From: Allodiplogaster sudhausi
Lineage: Eukaryota; Nematoda; Chromadorea; Rhabditida; Diplogasteridae
Length of the DNA stretch: 64,000 nucleotides
Direction: 5' to 3'
Assembly: GCA_945643635.1 (NCBI GenBank)
Contig: CALZFC010000029.1
Coordinates: 1,186,001 to 1,250,000, forward strand
Below the pieces are notes generated by a model that made no database searches, was not told the origin of the DNA, and saw nothing but the letters and a program-made list of their open reading frames with translations. Positions 1-13,212 of the stretch are shown here, piece after piece. The translations under genes were made by a program, and so were the position numbers. Positions within the stretch are counted from its first letter, which is position 1. Each line of letters begins with the position of its first letter.

Positions 1-275
1 AAAATTCACCCAAGATCAAACTTGAAGTGCGTCCAACGGGCTATCGAATGGTATCTTTATTTTCGTCAAATTCTGAAAACTAGCCGAGTTATGATTCATC
101 ATATTTTGAAGGGTACTGTACTGTCTCTCGAACGGAATTTTTCTGAAAAAAATTAAAATGTACGGTATGTTGTAGAGGACGTCGAGTTGTATAGGTGAGC
201 CAATTTTCATAATCGAAATCGAAAAAAATTCCCCAGGGCAGGTCGTGCTCAAAGGTTACAGACATGCTGTCTTAA
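1..275. repeat. Outer arm of a D-type fold-back element, truncated by the window edge
   Basis: This AT-rich stretch matches, with divergence, the right outer arm of the large palindrome at 36998-38735 (compare 38475-38735). Shared marks in the same order are a GTCGAGTTGTAT block, a run of A after TCGAAA, a CAGGGCAGG-type block and TTACAGACAT before the terminus. No coding frame with splice context was seen. Confidence 0.6.
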
Positions 276-1438
276 GACAATTAAGCTCATTTTTGAACAA
301 AAAAATACACTTTTCAGCCAAATATTAACGAATTCACTCATCTCCACAAAAAGTGACCTAGTTGTCGCGAAAGAATGTTAAATTTGCTGGAAAACAACAT
401 TCTTAAAACGAAAATTAAAGGTAGCTCTTTTTCGCTACAAATCAAAAAGCGACTCAAACCAGATACAACACTATGTATATACACCAATTCACCAGGTTCA
501 CCACGGATTTCAGTTGGAATATTCCAATTTTACAGTTGGAATATTCCAATTCACACCATGAAAATCGGTAGTGAATGTGGTGAATTGGTGTATATACATA
601 GTGTTGTATCTGGTTTGAGTCGCTTTTTGATTTGTAGCGAAAAAGAGCTACCTTTAATTTTCGTTTTAAGAATGTTGTTTTCTAGCAAATTTAACATTCT
701 TTCGCGACAACTAGGTCACTTTTTGTGGAGATGAGTGAATTCGTTAATATTTGGCTGAAAAGTGTATTTCTTGTTCAAAAATGAGCTTAATTGTCTTAAT
801 AAAGTAAAAAAGAGATATGAAAAACAAAATATCATTAGATGCATGGAAAATAAGTATTCGAATTCGACCAATATCGTGTCGCGCCGTGATTCAGCGCTGG
901 TTTTCGCAGTCGCGCCGCGATTCGACGCTGGTTTTCGCAGTCGCGCATGGCATATTCGCATAAACAAGTCGAAGACTTCCTCGAAATCGAACATCCTATA
1001 CTTCATAAAAGCTAATTTTATGCTCTATGCGATGCATACAAAATGGTCCGCCGATTTTGCATTCTAACACGTTCATTCGGCATTGAATTTGAGAACACGT
1101 AAAAAATCGATATTGAAAAATTTTCAAATTATGTTTTGACATTTAGTTTAAGCACTATTTTATTTATCTATGTTAAAATTTTCACGCTTATTACTTTACT
1201 GGGCGAGGAGTAATGTTCATAAACGTGCGCCCTACTCGACCACCTCAAAAAAATGCGCAGTTTTTCAACTCCTTATAACTTTTTAAAACGACATTCTTAG
1301 GCTCCAAGACCCATCCCAATCGATTCTCCGGGTCTGAATTAACCAATAAACAACTTTTAAGCAAAATCGGAGATGATGATTTTTCTAGGGCCCCAGCCCT
1401 AATACCAAATTTCGATTCTCTCCCAAATCGTGTCATAT
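274..1438. repeat. Fold-back element, family C, copy 1
   Basis: Positions 274-803 form a long palindrome centred near 540: the left arm starting ACAATTAAGCTCATTTTTGA returns as its complement near 775-800. A non-palindromic tail follows, with a 30-bp tandem motif rich in GGTTTTCGCAGTCGCGC (about 890-950). The tail ends at 1412-1438 in a degenerate copy of the family B terminus (GATTCTCTCGCAAATCGCG). A second copy lies at 3103-4262 and a partial one at 12450-12961. No transposase frame is present, so it is probably non-autonomous. Confidence 0.75.
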
Positions 1439-1634
1439 GCATTTGTATCCCAATTTTGCTCGGAGCAGCAAAGAACACCGATCGACCAAAAACGGCAGAA
1501 CTTGCCATGCTGGAAGACGAAAGTTACTTTTGAACAGATGGTTACAAAGACGAATGGAGAAATTTCAAGAAGATAAGGTGTTTAAAAGTATATGTATGAT
1601 ATCATATGATGTGATATGATATATAATATATGTA

Positions 1635-3051
1635 TATGACGCGATTTGCGAGAGAATCGAAATGGCCGGGGACCCAGCCAAAATCGACCAGCATGGATTT
1701 TCTTAAAAAGTTCCTTATAGGGGTTTTCTGAAATGACGAATCGATTGGAAGTGGTCTAAGGATCGGAAAATGCCGTTTTCGTTTGCTATGAAGGCTTGAC
1801 ATATGGAGTTCGCCGCGCAGGGAGGCGAGTTGGATGCACGTCTGGGGTCATTGCGCCACACTTTGTTGGCTATTGAGATGCAAATAAACGAAAATTTGCA
1901 TCTCAATAGCCAAGATATTACTCTAAACAATAAAAAAAATAAAAATTTGAAAATTTCCAACTCTAATGTATTTATAGGCGTTGAAGTTTGAGAGGGCGCA
2001 GACAACTTATTTCTCGTTTTACCAGAACCAAACATACACAGTATTATAGAGCTTGAAAATAGCTTTCGAACGTACTATAGGAACTTAGGAAGTTTTTGAT
2101 GTTTCCTTCTCGATTATTCCGGTGCGTCAGTACAAATCAGAACGCCCGCGAATTAAAAAAGGTGCTTAAAAATCTTTTCACACGTCCAAACATAAACTGG
2201 AAGAAAGAGCGTGAAATTTGCTATACGTTTACCTCTTTCAATAGCATTCAAAGTCAGTGATCTTTTTTTGTTATAATTCAAAAGAATAAGGCATCTGCAT
2301 GTAACAATTATGCAAGAAAAGGCGCAGGAAAAAATTGGAATATTCTAATTGGAATAACCTAAAAAAAATTAATTATTGGGCGGAATGCTGGTGGCACTAC
2401 CGGCCCTAATTTTATGGCTGATAACAAAACATCGTAGATTTGAAACTTTATTGAAAGGATTTCAGAGTGTAGCAAATTTCACGCTCTTTCTTATGGTATA
2501 CATATATTTGGACTTACGGAGATGATTTTGAATGGCTGATTAGCACTGCCGCACCGGAATAATCGAGCAGGAAACATCAAAGACTTCCTAATTTTTCTAA
2601 ATCATATAGTGCATTCGAAAGCTATTTTCATGCTCTATTCAACTGTATAGGTTTGGTTCTTTTAAAATGAGAAATAAGTTGTCTAAAAAACTTCAAAAAA
2701 AAACTTCAACTTCTATAAATACATTACAGTTGGAAATTTTCAAATTTTTATTTTTATTTTTGTTTAGAGCAATATCTTGGCCATTGATATGTAAATTTTC
2801 GTTTATATATCTCCACAAAGTGCGACGCAATGACCCCGGACGTGCATCTAACTCGCCCCCCTGCGCAGCGAGCTCCATATTTCAAGCCTTCATAGCAAAC
2901 GAAAACGGCATTTTCCGATTCTTAGACCACTTCCAATCGATTCCTCATATCAGAAAACCCATGTAAGGAACTTTTGAAGAAAATCCAAGCTAATCGATTT
3001 TGGCCGGGTCCCCGGACACTAAGATTCATTTTGATTCTCTCGCAAATCGCG

Positions 3052-3056
<5 letters not shown>
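1635..3056. repeat. Fold-back element, family B, copy 1 (1.42 kb)
   Basis: The ends are inverted copies of TATGACGCGATTTGCGAG, and the inverted arms continue with interruptions to a centre near 2370, where GGAATATTCTAATTGGAATA sits. Sister copies are at 8973-10400 and 35473-36904 with nearly the same length and order. It is followed by a (TA)n run, so a TA-rich target is likely. The short open frames in the arms recur in all three copies and, given the inverted structure, are probably not genes. Confidence 0.85.
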
Positions 3057-3098
<42 letters not shown>

Positions 3099-3102
3099 AC
3101 TT

Positions 3103-4262
3103 TATTAAGACAATTAAGCTCATTTTTGAACAAAAAAATACACTTGTCATTCAAATATTAACGAATTTACTCATCTCCACAAAAGGAGACCTAGTTGTCG
3201 TGAAAGTATGTTAAATTTGCTACAAAACAACAATCTTAAAACGAAAATTAAAGATAGCCCTTTTTCGCTACAAATCAAAAAGCGACTCAAACCAGATACA
3301 ACATTATGCATAAACACCAATTCAAGAGGTTCACCACGGTTTTCTGTTATAATATTCCAATTTTACAGTTCGAATATTCCAATTCACACCATGAAAATCG
3401 GCGGTGAACCTGGTGAATTGGTGTATATGCATAATGTTGTATCTTTTTTGAGTGGTTTTTTGACTTGTAGCGAAAAAGAGCTATCTTTAATTTTCGTTTT
3501 AAGAATGTTGTTTTGTAGCAAATTTAACATACTTTCACGACAACTAGGTCTCTTTTTGTGGAGGTGAGTGAATTCGTTAATATTTGGCTGAAAAGTGTAT
3601 TTTTTGTTCAAAAATGGCATAATAAAGTTAAAAGAGACATTAAAAACAAAATATCATTAGATGCATAAAAAATAAATATTCGAATCCGCCCAATATCGCG
3701 TAGCGCCGCAATTCGGCGCTGGTTTTCGCAGTCGCGCCGCGATTCGGCGCGGGTTTTCACAGTTGCATATGACATATTCGCATACAAAAGACAAAAGAGT
3801 TCCTCAAAATGGAACATCGTATATATCATTCGAAAGCCCTTTTTATGCTCTACCCGATAGGTACAAAGTGGTCTGCCGATTTTGCAATTTAACGCGTTTA
3901 ACCGTCATTGAATTTGAGAACACGTAAAATATCGATATTTAAAAAATTTCAAATTCCATCTTGACAGTTCATTTAAGCAATATCTTCTCTATCTGTATTA
4001 AAACTTTCACGTTTATTTCTTTACTGGGCGAGTAGAAATGTTCATAAACATGCGCACAACTCGAGCACCCCTAAAAGCAGCGTAGTTTTTCAACTCTTCA
4101 TAACTTCTAAAAGAGACATTTTTAAGCATCGGGAACTATTCCGATCGATTCTACGGGTCTGAATTTACCTATAAACAACTATTAAGCGAAATCGGAGGTG
4201 ATGATTTTCCTAGGGCCCCAGCCCTTTTGGCAAATTTTGATTCTCTCGCAAATCGCGTCATA
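3103..4262. repeat. Fold-back element, family C, copy 2
   Basis: Same organisation as 274-1438: palindrome at about 3103-3630 followed by the GC-rich tandem motif (3700-3770) and an AT-rich tail. It ends at 4233-4262 with the GATTCTCTCGCAAATCGCG terminus shared with family B. It starts about 45 bp after family B copy 1, separated by (TA)n. Confidence 0.75.
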
Positions 4263-4269
4263 TACATAT

Positions 4270-4439
4270 GCCTATTTTCTCTATCATTAGTACCCCCCTT
4301 TATTAGACATCCCCCCTCGACTAGTGCCCATCTGAAAATGATATTGAGAAATAGAACCCTTCCCTCTAGTAGAAAGTCCCTCTAGTACTTCTACAAGGGT
4401 ATTGAAAAATAGAACCCGCGGGGGTACTAAGAGAAAATA

Positions 4440-4475
<36 letters not shown>
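4270..4475. repeat. MITE of family J (C-rich ends) followed by a (TA)n tract
   Basis: The left end TATTTTCTCTATCATTAG with a run of C is mirrored at 4425-4441 by a run of G then TACTAAGAGAAAATACG. A longer relative is at 43967-44401. A (TA)n microsatellite follows at about 4442-4475. Confidence 0.6.
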
Positions 4476-4477
<2 letters not shown>

Positions 4478-4501
4478 CATCCGTCCCTTTATTTAGCACA
4501 A

Positions 4502-5121
4502 ATGACAATTCTGCTCTCCGACGGCGGCGCCAACGATAATCGCCCGTTCATATTCACTTGCTTCGATGACCGCCGCGACATCTACATGGAACTGTGGCTG
4601 ATGTGGGCCATGATCCTCATCGAGACAATCCGTGTCGTCCAAAGCGCTTTCCGAAGTAAGGCCCTTCATCACACAACAAACGTGCATATCAGCCTCGTTT
4701 TCCATATAATGTATATTATGCCTTATTTGACAGATATATGTAAATATCTCTAAAATTTGAAAGATCTTTGTAAATAAATTCATTTTTTTCCTCTAAAGCA
4801 GCGTTTGAGAATTCACAAATCGTAGCCATCTGTCTAGCTTGTCTGGCAGAAATGTTTCACATTGTCATTTTCAGATGAAGATGGCCCTGACTAGAGTGGC
4901 CATCATCCTGGATTGCTTGGAGCAATCGCGAATGGATCTGTTGACGGGTCACTTATTGACCAGGTGAGAAGAGAGGGCTATGGCTAAAGCTATGCAAGCC
5001 CATTCCGCAACGCATTCTACTTTATGGCACATATATTTTCCAATACGTGTAAGTTCAGAGTCTTCGGCCAGATCGTCTACGTGATTTTCACTATGCGACG
5101 GTGCCACTTGTTAATAGCTTG
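4502..5121 (+). pseudogene. Fragment of an ionotropic glutamate receptor-like gene (first three exons)
   Basis: Three pieces correspond to exons 1-3 of the receptor gene at 48085-51327: 4502-4655, 4875-4963 and 5059-5121. Lengths of pieces 2 and 3 (89 and 63 nt) and their phases equal those of the intact gene, and the sequence upstream of the first ATG keeps the same TTTAG acceptor five bases before the start. Exon 2 carries an in-frame TAG at 4892-4894 and no exon 4-11 counterpart follows, so this is a dead 5' fragment of the ligand-binding S1 half. It lies on the opposite strand from the two larger loci. A stop by sequencing error is possible, but the missing 3' half is not explained that way. 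Confidence 0.7.
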
Positions 5122-5709
5122 GTTCGAGAATTTAAACAAATTACTTTAAAGAAGGGCGATCACCGAAAATACAGTAATGTGTGTTCAAACGTGCAAAGAT
5201 TTCGAACGGAAGTCCGTTTAATTACTCAAAAATGTACGGTAGACTGCATGTGCTTTTTGAAGCGGGTTGTTATTGCTGTTATACCTATTTGATAATGTTT
5301 TGCGTAACAAGAATTTATAAAAACATTTTCTAAAACAAATGAACCAAAAGGTGATAAAGCATTCACCATAACAATTTCTTCAAATCCTTGTAATTTTATT
5401 TTCCCGCGATGGGTATGTGGACGTGAAGTTGGGATTCTACCGATGGGTTCTGCTTTTTCCCTCTCATACCAATCACAAATTCATTCAAAATTAGAATTTT
5501 AAAGTTCATTATACTTGAATATGGAACTTTCTTGTACATTTTCGTATACATATTCTTTTTCTGCATGCCCCAGACTATTCGAAAATAACTAAGATGGCTC
5601 ATTTATCGTCAATGACTTTTCGATGATCGCAATCCTTTAAATCGCAGAAAATTACTAATTTTTAGCACTTAAGAATCCATCCAAATATTCTACAACTTAT
5701 ATTGATATG
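5122..5709. other. Stretch without a recognised gene
   Basis: AT-rich intergenic sequence. At 5144-5166 there is a single end of the family A MITE (GGGCGATCACCGAAAA) without its partner. Nothing else recognised. Confidence 0.5.
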
Positions 5710-5964
5710 TATATGACGGTGCCAACTAAAAAAACGGTCGTTTTGCGTTTTCGACTCGTTATGCACATTTGGGTACAAATGTACGCGTTCTTTTTGACCA
5801 ATTTGTCATATTTGTGTGGAATATTCCAAAAAAGGCACGCATTTTTGGAATATTCCACACAAATATGCCAAATTGGTCAAAAAGTACGCGCACATTTGTG
5901 CGCAAATGTGCATAACGAGTCGAAAACGCAAACACGACCGTTTTTTAGTTTGCACCTTCATATA
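5710..5964. repeat. Palindromic MITE, family G (255 bp)
   Basis: Near-perfect hairpin centred near 5837 on the core GGAATATTCC..GGAATATTCC; the outer ends are TATATGA and its complement. Both arms carry GTTTTCGACTCGTTATGCAC or its complement. Only one copy was seen. Confidence 0.85.
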
Positions 5965-6038
5965 TGTATGTATGGTGTGCTCTTCATAAAGGTAAAATGC
6001 AACATTTGGCGTATATACATATGTATGTACATACATAG

Positions 6039-7546
6039 GTGGTTCGCTGTCCGACTGATTCTGTGGTGTCCATTCTCCGTGCAGGCGGGACAACCCCAAC
6101 AGTGGTAAGTCTATCTCTCTCTTACCTCCCTCCCTCCTTCCCTTTCTCTGTTTCTGGCACTGCATTTCCGTCTCTCACATCATTTTCAATAATAACCGTA
6201 ATATTAATCAAGATCGTTAGTCAAAGTAATAAAACAACCGAAGTTGTTACTGAAGTTGCCCGCCGGCACTCTACTCGCGTGCAAGGCCGGCAAATGGTCG
6301 ACGACCACCGACCCGAACGTTGTGGGCGTGCCGTACGACCCGGCCGATGGGAGCAAAGTCAGCTGCATCAGTCAGTGTTCAGATTAAGCATAAAATAATT
6401 TATAAATGTTTGAATTGCCGCGCATGCCCTAAGCTTAGGCCGCTCTCTCGTTCAAGCCTTTAGGTGATTGCCCTTCTTTTAAACCAATTTCTCTTTAATT
6501 ATCTTTGAAACAGTGATAAACTTTGTTTCTTTCGAAGGCGCTGCACTCGAACGCAGCCATCGGCAGGATCTTATCCTGATTGCCAGCTTGCAGGGAAGCG
6601 TAGAACACATTCTGTTTTAGACCAGGTGCGCTGTTTATATAGGACTAGAGGATGGAGTACTTTCGTAACAGCGAAGGAATCGTGCAGCTAGTGCAGCTAT
6701 GATATATTTTCCTTCATATACACGACACCACCCCGAAGTAACAACATCTGTATCCTCAGGTTCATAGAGTTCAAACGGGGTCTATATCTCTGTCTTCAAC
6801 ATTCTGCTCGCTCACTCACTCTCATACTCTCTCTCTCTCTGTCTCTCGCCATCTCGGTCTCTGTTTCTCTGTTTCTTTCCCTCTATGTACTGTTCAGCCA
6901 CTACTCTTTGAAGATACGCCTTGCCCAACTCTGAGCTTCATGGACGTCGGCACGAGTCCGCTAAGAGAATCAGTCGGGCCGACAGTCGAAGGCAGGGTAG
7001 GAGGCGAATCAAAATTTTAGCTACATATTAATTAGTTATTAATTATTAGTACTAGAGGAATCCATCCTCATATTTTTAAATTCTTATGAGCGTCATATTT
7101 TTAAATTCTTATTCTTCTTTTAAATTCTTATGATATATAAATTCTTTTAAATTATTTTTAAATCTTGATATATATGTATGTGTGCTCTTCATACAGGAAA
7201 AATGCAACATTTATCATATATGTGCATACATACATTCATAGATAGTTCGCTGCCCGACTGATTCTACAGCGTCCATTCTCCGTGCGGACGAGACAACCCC
7301 AACAGTGGTTAGTCTCTGTCTGTTTATATCATCATTTCAATAAGAAGAAAAATGCGATTTGAACGTTCATAACCGTAATATTAATCAAAATTGTTAGTCA
7401 ATGTAATAAAAAAACCAAAGTTGTACTGAAGTTGCCCGCCGGCACTCTGCTCGCATGCAAGTCCGGCAAATGGTCGGCGACCACCGACCGGAACGTTGTG
7501 GGCGTGCCGTACGACCCGGCCGATGGGAGCAAAGTGAGCTGCATCA
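6039..7546 (+). repeat. Tandem duplication of a B-C exon pair with flanks
   Basis: About 5970-6370 and 7165-7546 are direct copies about 1.2 kb apart. Each holds a type B exon (66 nt, opening VVRCPTDS or IVRCPTDS) and a type C exon (115 nt, ending at an A|GTCAGT donor). Both copies are open. The 5' flank (GTGTGCTCTTCATA, then AATGCAACATTT) is duplicated too. Confidence 0.8.
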
Positions 7547-10500
7547 GTCAGTGTTCAGATTAAGCATAAAATAATTTATACGCGGTCAAATGACTGGTTA
7601 GGGATGATCCTTCTTGTTCTTTCAGAGAAATAACACGACAACACATTTATCCGCAAAGAAATAGAACCTGAAAAATGACGTCAGAGGTGAGTGAGAGCAG
7701 AGATGCCAGCAAGGCGAACAGGTGGAAGGAGGGGAAGAGCAGAAGAAGCAGCAACCCGAACACAAGGAACCTAAAGCGAACACTGACCCAGACCGGGTCA
7801 AAACACAAGAGAATGACCAATGGCTTCCAGAAGGAAGTCTAAAAGAACAGTAATACGCTGAATAAATCGAGTAGTTCGGAGGGTCTTCCTTATTTCTGAT
7901 ATATTAAAAACAAATATTTTCCAAAAATATTTGACAATACCGCTGATAGCTCTTTGAAAGTTCTACTCTTTTTATCTTGGGTGTGTTTCTCTCAGAATTA
8001 AATTTTCCGCCCGACCCCTCCTGTGCATTTTTTAAACCACATTTTGGCTAAATTTTTGTTCATTTTTCGTTTTTAGTGAAACTTGCTATAAGAATTCATG
8101 TCTATTGCAAAAATTCCGATATGCACACTCTACCGAAAAGTCAGCGAACAGCTTCAGGTGCACCCACGTGATGAATGATAGCTTTAGAGTTTTTTTGGGG
8201 AATGACTCTACATTCTTGAAACATTCGCAAGAGTTAGGTCGCGATTTTATATGTAATTTTGATAAATGATATCGACAAAAAATTTCACAGAGCAGGCCGT
8301 GCTCAATGGTTACAGACATGCTGTTTTAAAAAGAACAAGTCGGCAGATAAAAAAAGATGGCATCACACACGGCTTGCGCTTTTCATCATCTTCGAAACAG
8401 CGATAAACTTTATGTGGTTTTGCCCGCCAAATTTAAATGCATATATCGATGTAATATTTCAGAAGTTGGCACTCTTCCTGCAGTAGCCTGCGCGCCGTTG
8501 CCACTCTTGCCCGTGGGAGGCGATGTCATCATGCCGACTATAACCGACGTTGTGAGTATTTGTGATACGTATTTGCCGTAATAGACTTCAAAATCAAATT
8601 GCGAAAGAGTCTGTTTGTTGTTGTCAGCAACATAAACATGGGAAATAGAGGCATATCATTTATATTTACATACTACATATAAGACAGTGTGAATTAAAAA
8701 ATTTGGTTTTTTTCTGCAATTTTCAAGTGAGCTTTTATTTTTGGCACGGAATTGGAATATTCCACTGTGGATTTAGAATATTAAACTGTTTGCCATTATT
8801 GACGATCGTTAAAATTGCCAGATCAGCGTTTTGACAGTTTTAACGATCGTCAAGAATGTAAACCGTGGAATATTCTAAATCCACAGTGGAATATTCTAAT
8901 TCCGTGTCAAAAATAACAGCTTACTCGAAAATTGCAGAAAAAAATTTTTTTTTTTAAATTCACACTGTCTTATATGACGCGATTTGCGAGAGAATCGAAA
9001 TGGCCGGGGACCCGGCCAAAATCGACCGGCTTGGATTTTCTTCAAAAGTTCCTCATAGGGGTTTTCTGATATGAGGAATCGATTGGAAGTGTTCTAAGGA
9101 TCGGAAAATGCCGTTTTCGTTTGCTATGAAGGCTTGACATATGGAGTTCGCCGCGCAGGGAGGCGAGTTGGATGCACGTCTGGGGTCATTGCACCACACT
9201 TTGTTGGCTATTGAGATGCAAATAAACGAAAATTTGCATCTCAATAGCCAAGATATTACTCTAAACAATAAAAAAAATAAAAATTTGAAAATTTCCAACT
9301 CTAATGTATTTATAGACGTTGAAGTTTGAGAGGGCGCAGACAACTTATTTCTCGTTTTACCAGAACCAAACATACACAGTATTATAGAGCTTGAAAATAG
9401 CTTTCGAACGTACTATAGGATTTAGAAAAATTAGGAAGTCTTTGATGTTTCCTTCTCGATAATTCCGGTGCGGCCGTACGAATCAGAGCGTCCGCGGATT
9501 AAAAAAGGTGCTTAAAAATCTTTTCACACGTCCAAACATAAAACTAGAAGAAAGAGCGTGAAATTTGCTATACGTTGACCTCTTTCAATAGAATTCAAAG
9601 TCAGCGATTTTTTTTGTTATAAGTCAAAAGAATAAAGCATCTGCATGTAACAATTATGCAAGAAAAGGCGCAGGAAAAAATTGGAATATTCTAATTGGAA
9701 TAACCTAAAAAAAATTAATTATTGGGCGGAATGCTGGTGGCACTACCGTCCCTAATTTTATGGCTGATAACAAAACATCGTAGATTTGAAACTTTATTAA
9801 CTTTATTAAAAGGGGTGCACCCTGTACAAAATTTCACGCTCTTTCTTATTGTGTATGTTTGGAGTTGCGGAGATGATTTTGAATGGCTGATTTATACAGC
9901 CGCACCAAAATAATCGATCAGGAAACATCAAAGACTTCCTAAGTTTTCTAAATACTATAGTGCATTCGAAAGCTCTTTTCCTGCTCTATACAACTATGTA
10001 GGTTTGATTCTGGTAAAATGAGAAATAAGTTGTCTGCGCCCTCACAAACTTTAACCTCTATAAATACTTTAAAGTTGGAAATTTTCAAATTTTTCTTTTT
10101 TTATTGTTTAGAGCAATATCTTGGCTATTGAGATGTAAATTTTCGTTCATATATCTTCACAAAATGCGACGCAATAACCTCAGACGTGCATCCAACTCGC
10201 CCCCCTGCGCGGCGAGCTCCATTTTTCAAGCCTTCATAGCAAACGAAAACGTTATTTTCCGATCCTTAGACCACTTCCAATCGATTCCTCATATCAGAAA
10301 ACCCCTATAAGGAACTTTTGAAGAAAATCCAAGCTGGTCGATTTTGGCCGGGTCCTCGGACACTAAGCTTCATTTTGATTCTCTCGCAAATCGCGTCATA
10401 TGTAGAAGAAGTACCCTTCTGCCAGAGGAGTATTTTAAAATGGAGATTCCGTCGCCCTAAAACTGTAAATACGGTAATTTGTTCTTGAAAGAAGATGAAC

Positions 10501-13171
10501 CATAAATGCATACTAAAATATATGTATGAGAGAGTAATATTTGCTTTTATCGTTCTGAGCTTTTTCGTTCCTTACACATGTCACATTAAATCTTATCTTC
10601 ATTGTTTAGCTGATGACGTGCCCAATAGATGCTGTTTTTGGCGTTAAGCCAAAGGGTGCGACAATTCTTGAAAAGGTATGTGTCTTCTCATTGTTTTACG
10701 GATAGAGAGAAATAAAGGGTGAGCGAACGATGAGAATGAGAGAGAGAGTGAGATAGAGAGAGAGAAAAGAGAGGAGAAAGTGAAGGAGAAGGTCAATAGA
10801 ACATAGTGGTACAAATATGTAAGTACATGAATACAATATAGAAGTAGCCATAGTCAACATCATTTAGCTTCCCATGAACATCGTGCTCTCTTGCGTTAAC
10901 GGAGCATGGCACGGCACTCCAGTGGCTGGACAGCAAGGGATGGCTCTGCCTGCTGATGCATAATACCGTGCTCTCTCTTTTAGTGCCCAACACTTCTCCG
11001 ATTGTGAGCACAGTCTGTGCAGCGTATCGAGCTCCATTGTGCATCAAAAAAGGGGGGGGGAGTGATTGTTCGAATTATGTATAAGAAAATTGTAAAAGTT
11101 GTGATTAATTGAATTTCTGAAGTTGAAGATCTGCCATTGATATAATTTTAAAAAAAATATAGAAAAATTTAGAACCCGCAGCGTCCGTAACCTGTCCGGC
11201 GCTCAGGGTTCTAGCAGTCGGCGTGCAGCCTTTTGGCATGCTCGTCGCGCCTGCAGAGTCGACCGATGTGGTTAGCACTCCTCACTGAGGGTAGATCAAT
11301 ATAATGAATGATCAATCGATTTTTTCGATTGAGGATATCAATATATGAATAGTAGATCAAAATACTAAATGTCTAATCGGTGTATCATTTGAATAATTTA
11401 ACAATTTAACAATATATGTATGATGTATCGTTGCATCGGGCTCATTGTAAGAACAGCACAGGGATGCTACTGGTAGAACGTCAACTACATTGGGGGATAC
11501 CAGTGAGAGTGAGACAGTGGTCTTATATTTATATCAATGATGTCGCATGAACGTGCAACGATGAATAATAATTGTTTTCTGCGAACAAACAATCTATGAA
11601 TGAAACGCTGACAGCTTACGACAAGAGAAAAGATGGAGAAATTTTAGCTATTCATGTGCCCGGCGGATGTCGTGCTCGTCACTCGTCCCGTGGGAGAAAT
11701 GGATACTCCTGTTGAGGTTCGTGTATGTGATCTACTCGTATGTTTTCCTGCTCTCTTGTAATTGCCAGGAGCATTACAGTTAACTTACAGAGCGCGTAGA
11801 GCAAACAGATAATCCTATATAATTTACCAATCGATTTGAGCTCCAGATGTCATATTCCTATTTAAACGCAAAATCCAGGACTATTTTTGTTATTTTTGAA
11901 ACTTTCCTATATCTGGAGTTGCACTTTTGGACCATTGCGCTCGCCCACAGATCGACGGACATCACACTAAACATAATATTTTTTAAGAAGCCCGCGAATA
12001 CGGTGTTCTCGTGCATTGCGGGCAAGTGGCACGCGACCCTTGCAGCTGGAACTCCCGGGCAGATTCACCCGAGTGACACGATTGAAGTCGGCTGTCTCAA
12101 GAAGCCGACGACCGAGTGCGAGGAACTCGCCTTCTGGGAAGGAAAGCATTTATTCCTCCTCTTCACAAAGCCGACTCTAACAGACGTGGTAACATGTAAA
12201 CAAATTTGTGCCGCTGTTTCATATGTAATTCTTGAAGTATTTCGAATGTCCAGCGGCCTTTCGGGCTGTCGCCGGCCCGACTGGCGTGGCGACGCCGCAA
12301 CCGGCAAGTTATTGATATTTCAATGAGAGAGTGAGAGAGAATGAGAGAATGCCGTGAGTCAGAGAATCAGCGACAAGCTGCTGCGGACCTTTTAGCAGCC
12401 GGCGATGACGGTGTTCCTCTGCATGGACAAGATGTGGTCGATGACTACGGTATAGCTGGTTTTAGTCGCTTTTCGATTTGTTACGAGAAAAACCTTCCTT
12501 TAATTTCCGTTTCAAGAATGTTTCTTTGTGGCAAATTTAACGCACTTTCACGACTACTCGGTCTTCTTTTGTGGAGATGAGTGAATTCGTTAATATTTGG
12601 TCAAAAAGTGCATTTTTGCTCAAAAATGAGCTTAATCATTTCAAAAAAATAAAAAGAAAGATCAAAAACAAAATATCATTAGATATATAGAAATTCGACA
12701 TTTGAAGGTCATATGCAACAGTGAAAACTGGCGCAGAATCGCGTCGCACCGTGATTCTGCGCGAGTTTTCACTGGTGCGCATGACCTAAACGCATACACA
12801 AGCCGCAGAGTTCGTCGAAATGAAACTTCCTATATATCATTAGAAAGCCACTTTTATGCTCTATACGATACATACAAAACTGTCTGCGTAAATTTAAATA
12901 TAACATGTACATTCCTCATTGAGTTTGAGAGCACGTATAAAATCGATATGTGAAAATTTTCACGTGGACGCCGCATAGAACGGCCGATACGGTCACGGAA
13001 GCAACGTGTCCTGGTCAGTCAAATGGCCGAAAGAGAGCGAGGGCGAGGCGATGGCGGAAAAAATTTGATCCCTTTCTCTCTCTCTGTCGCCTTCTCTCTT
13101 TTCCTTTCACTCTCTTTTCTCTCTCTCTCCCTCTCTTCTCTCTTTTCCTTTCTCTCTCTTCTCCCTCTCTC

Positions 13172-13212
<41 letters not shown>

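Noticed and set aside
1715..2966. Recurrent 60-106 residue frames ending RKPL or RKPM
   Set aside because: They recur in both arms of every family B fold-back and overlap on both strands; palindromic DNA, no splice or family evidence.
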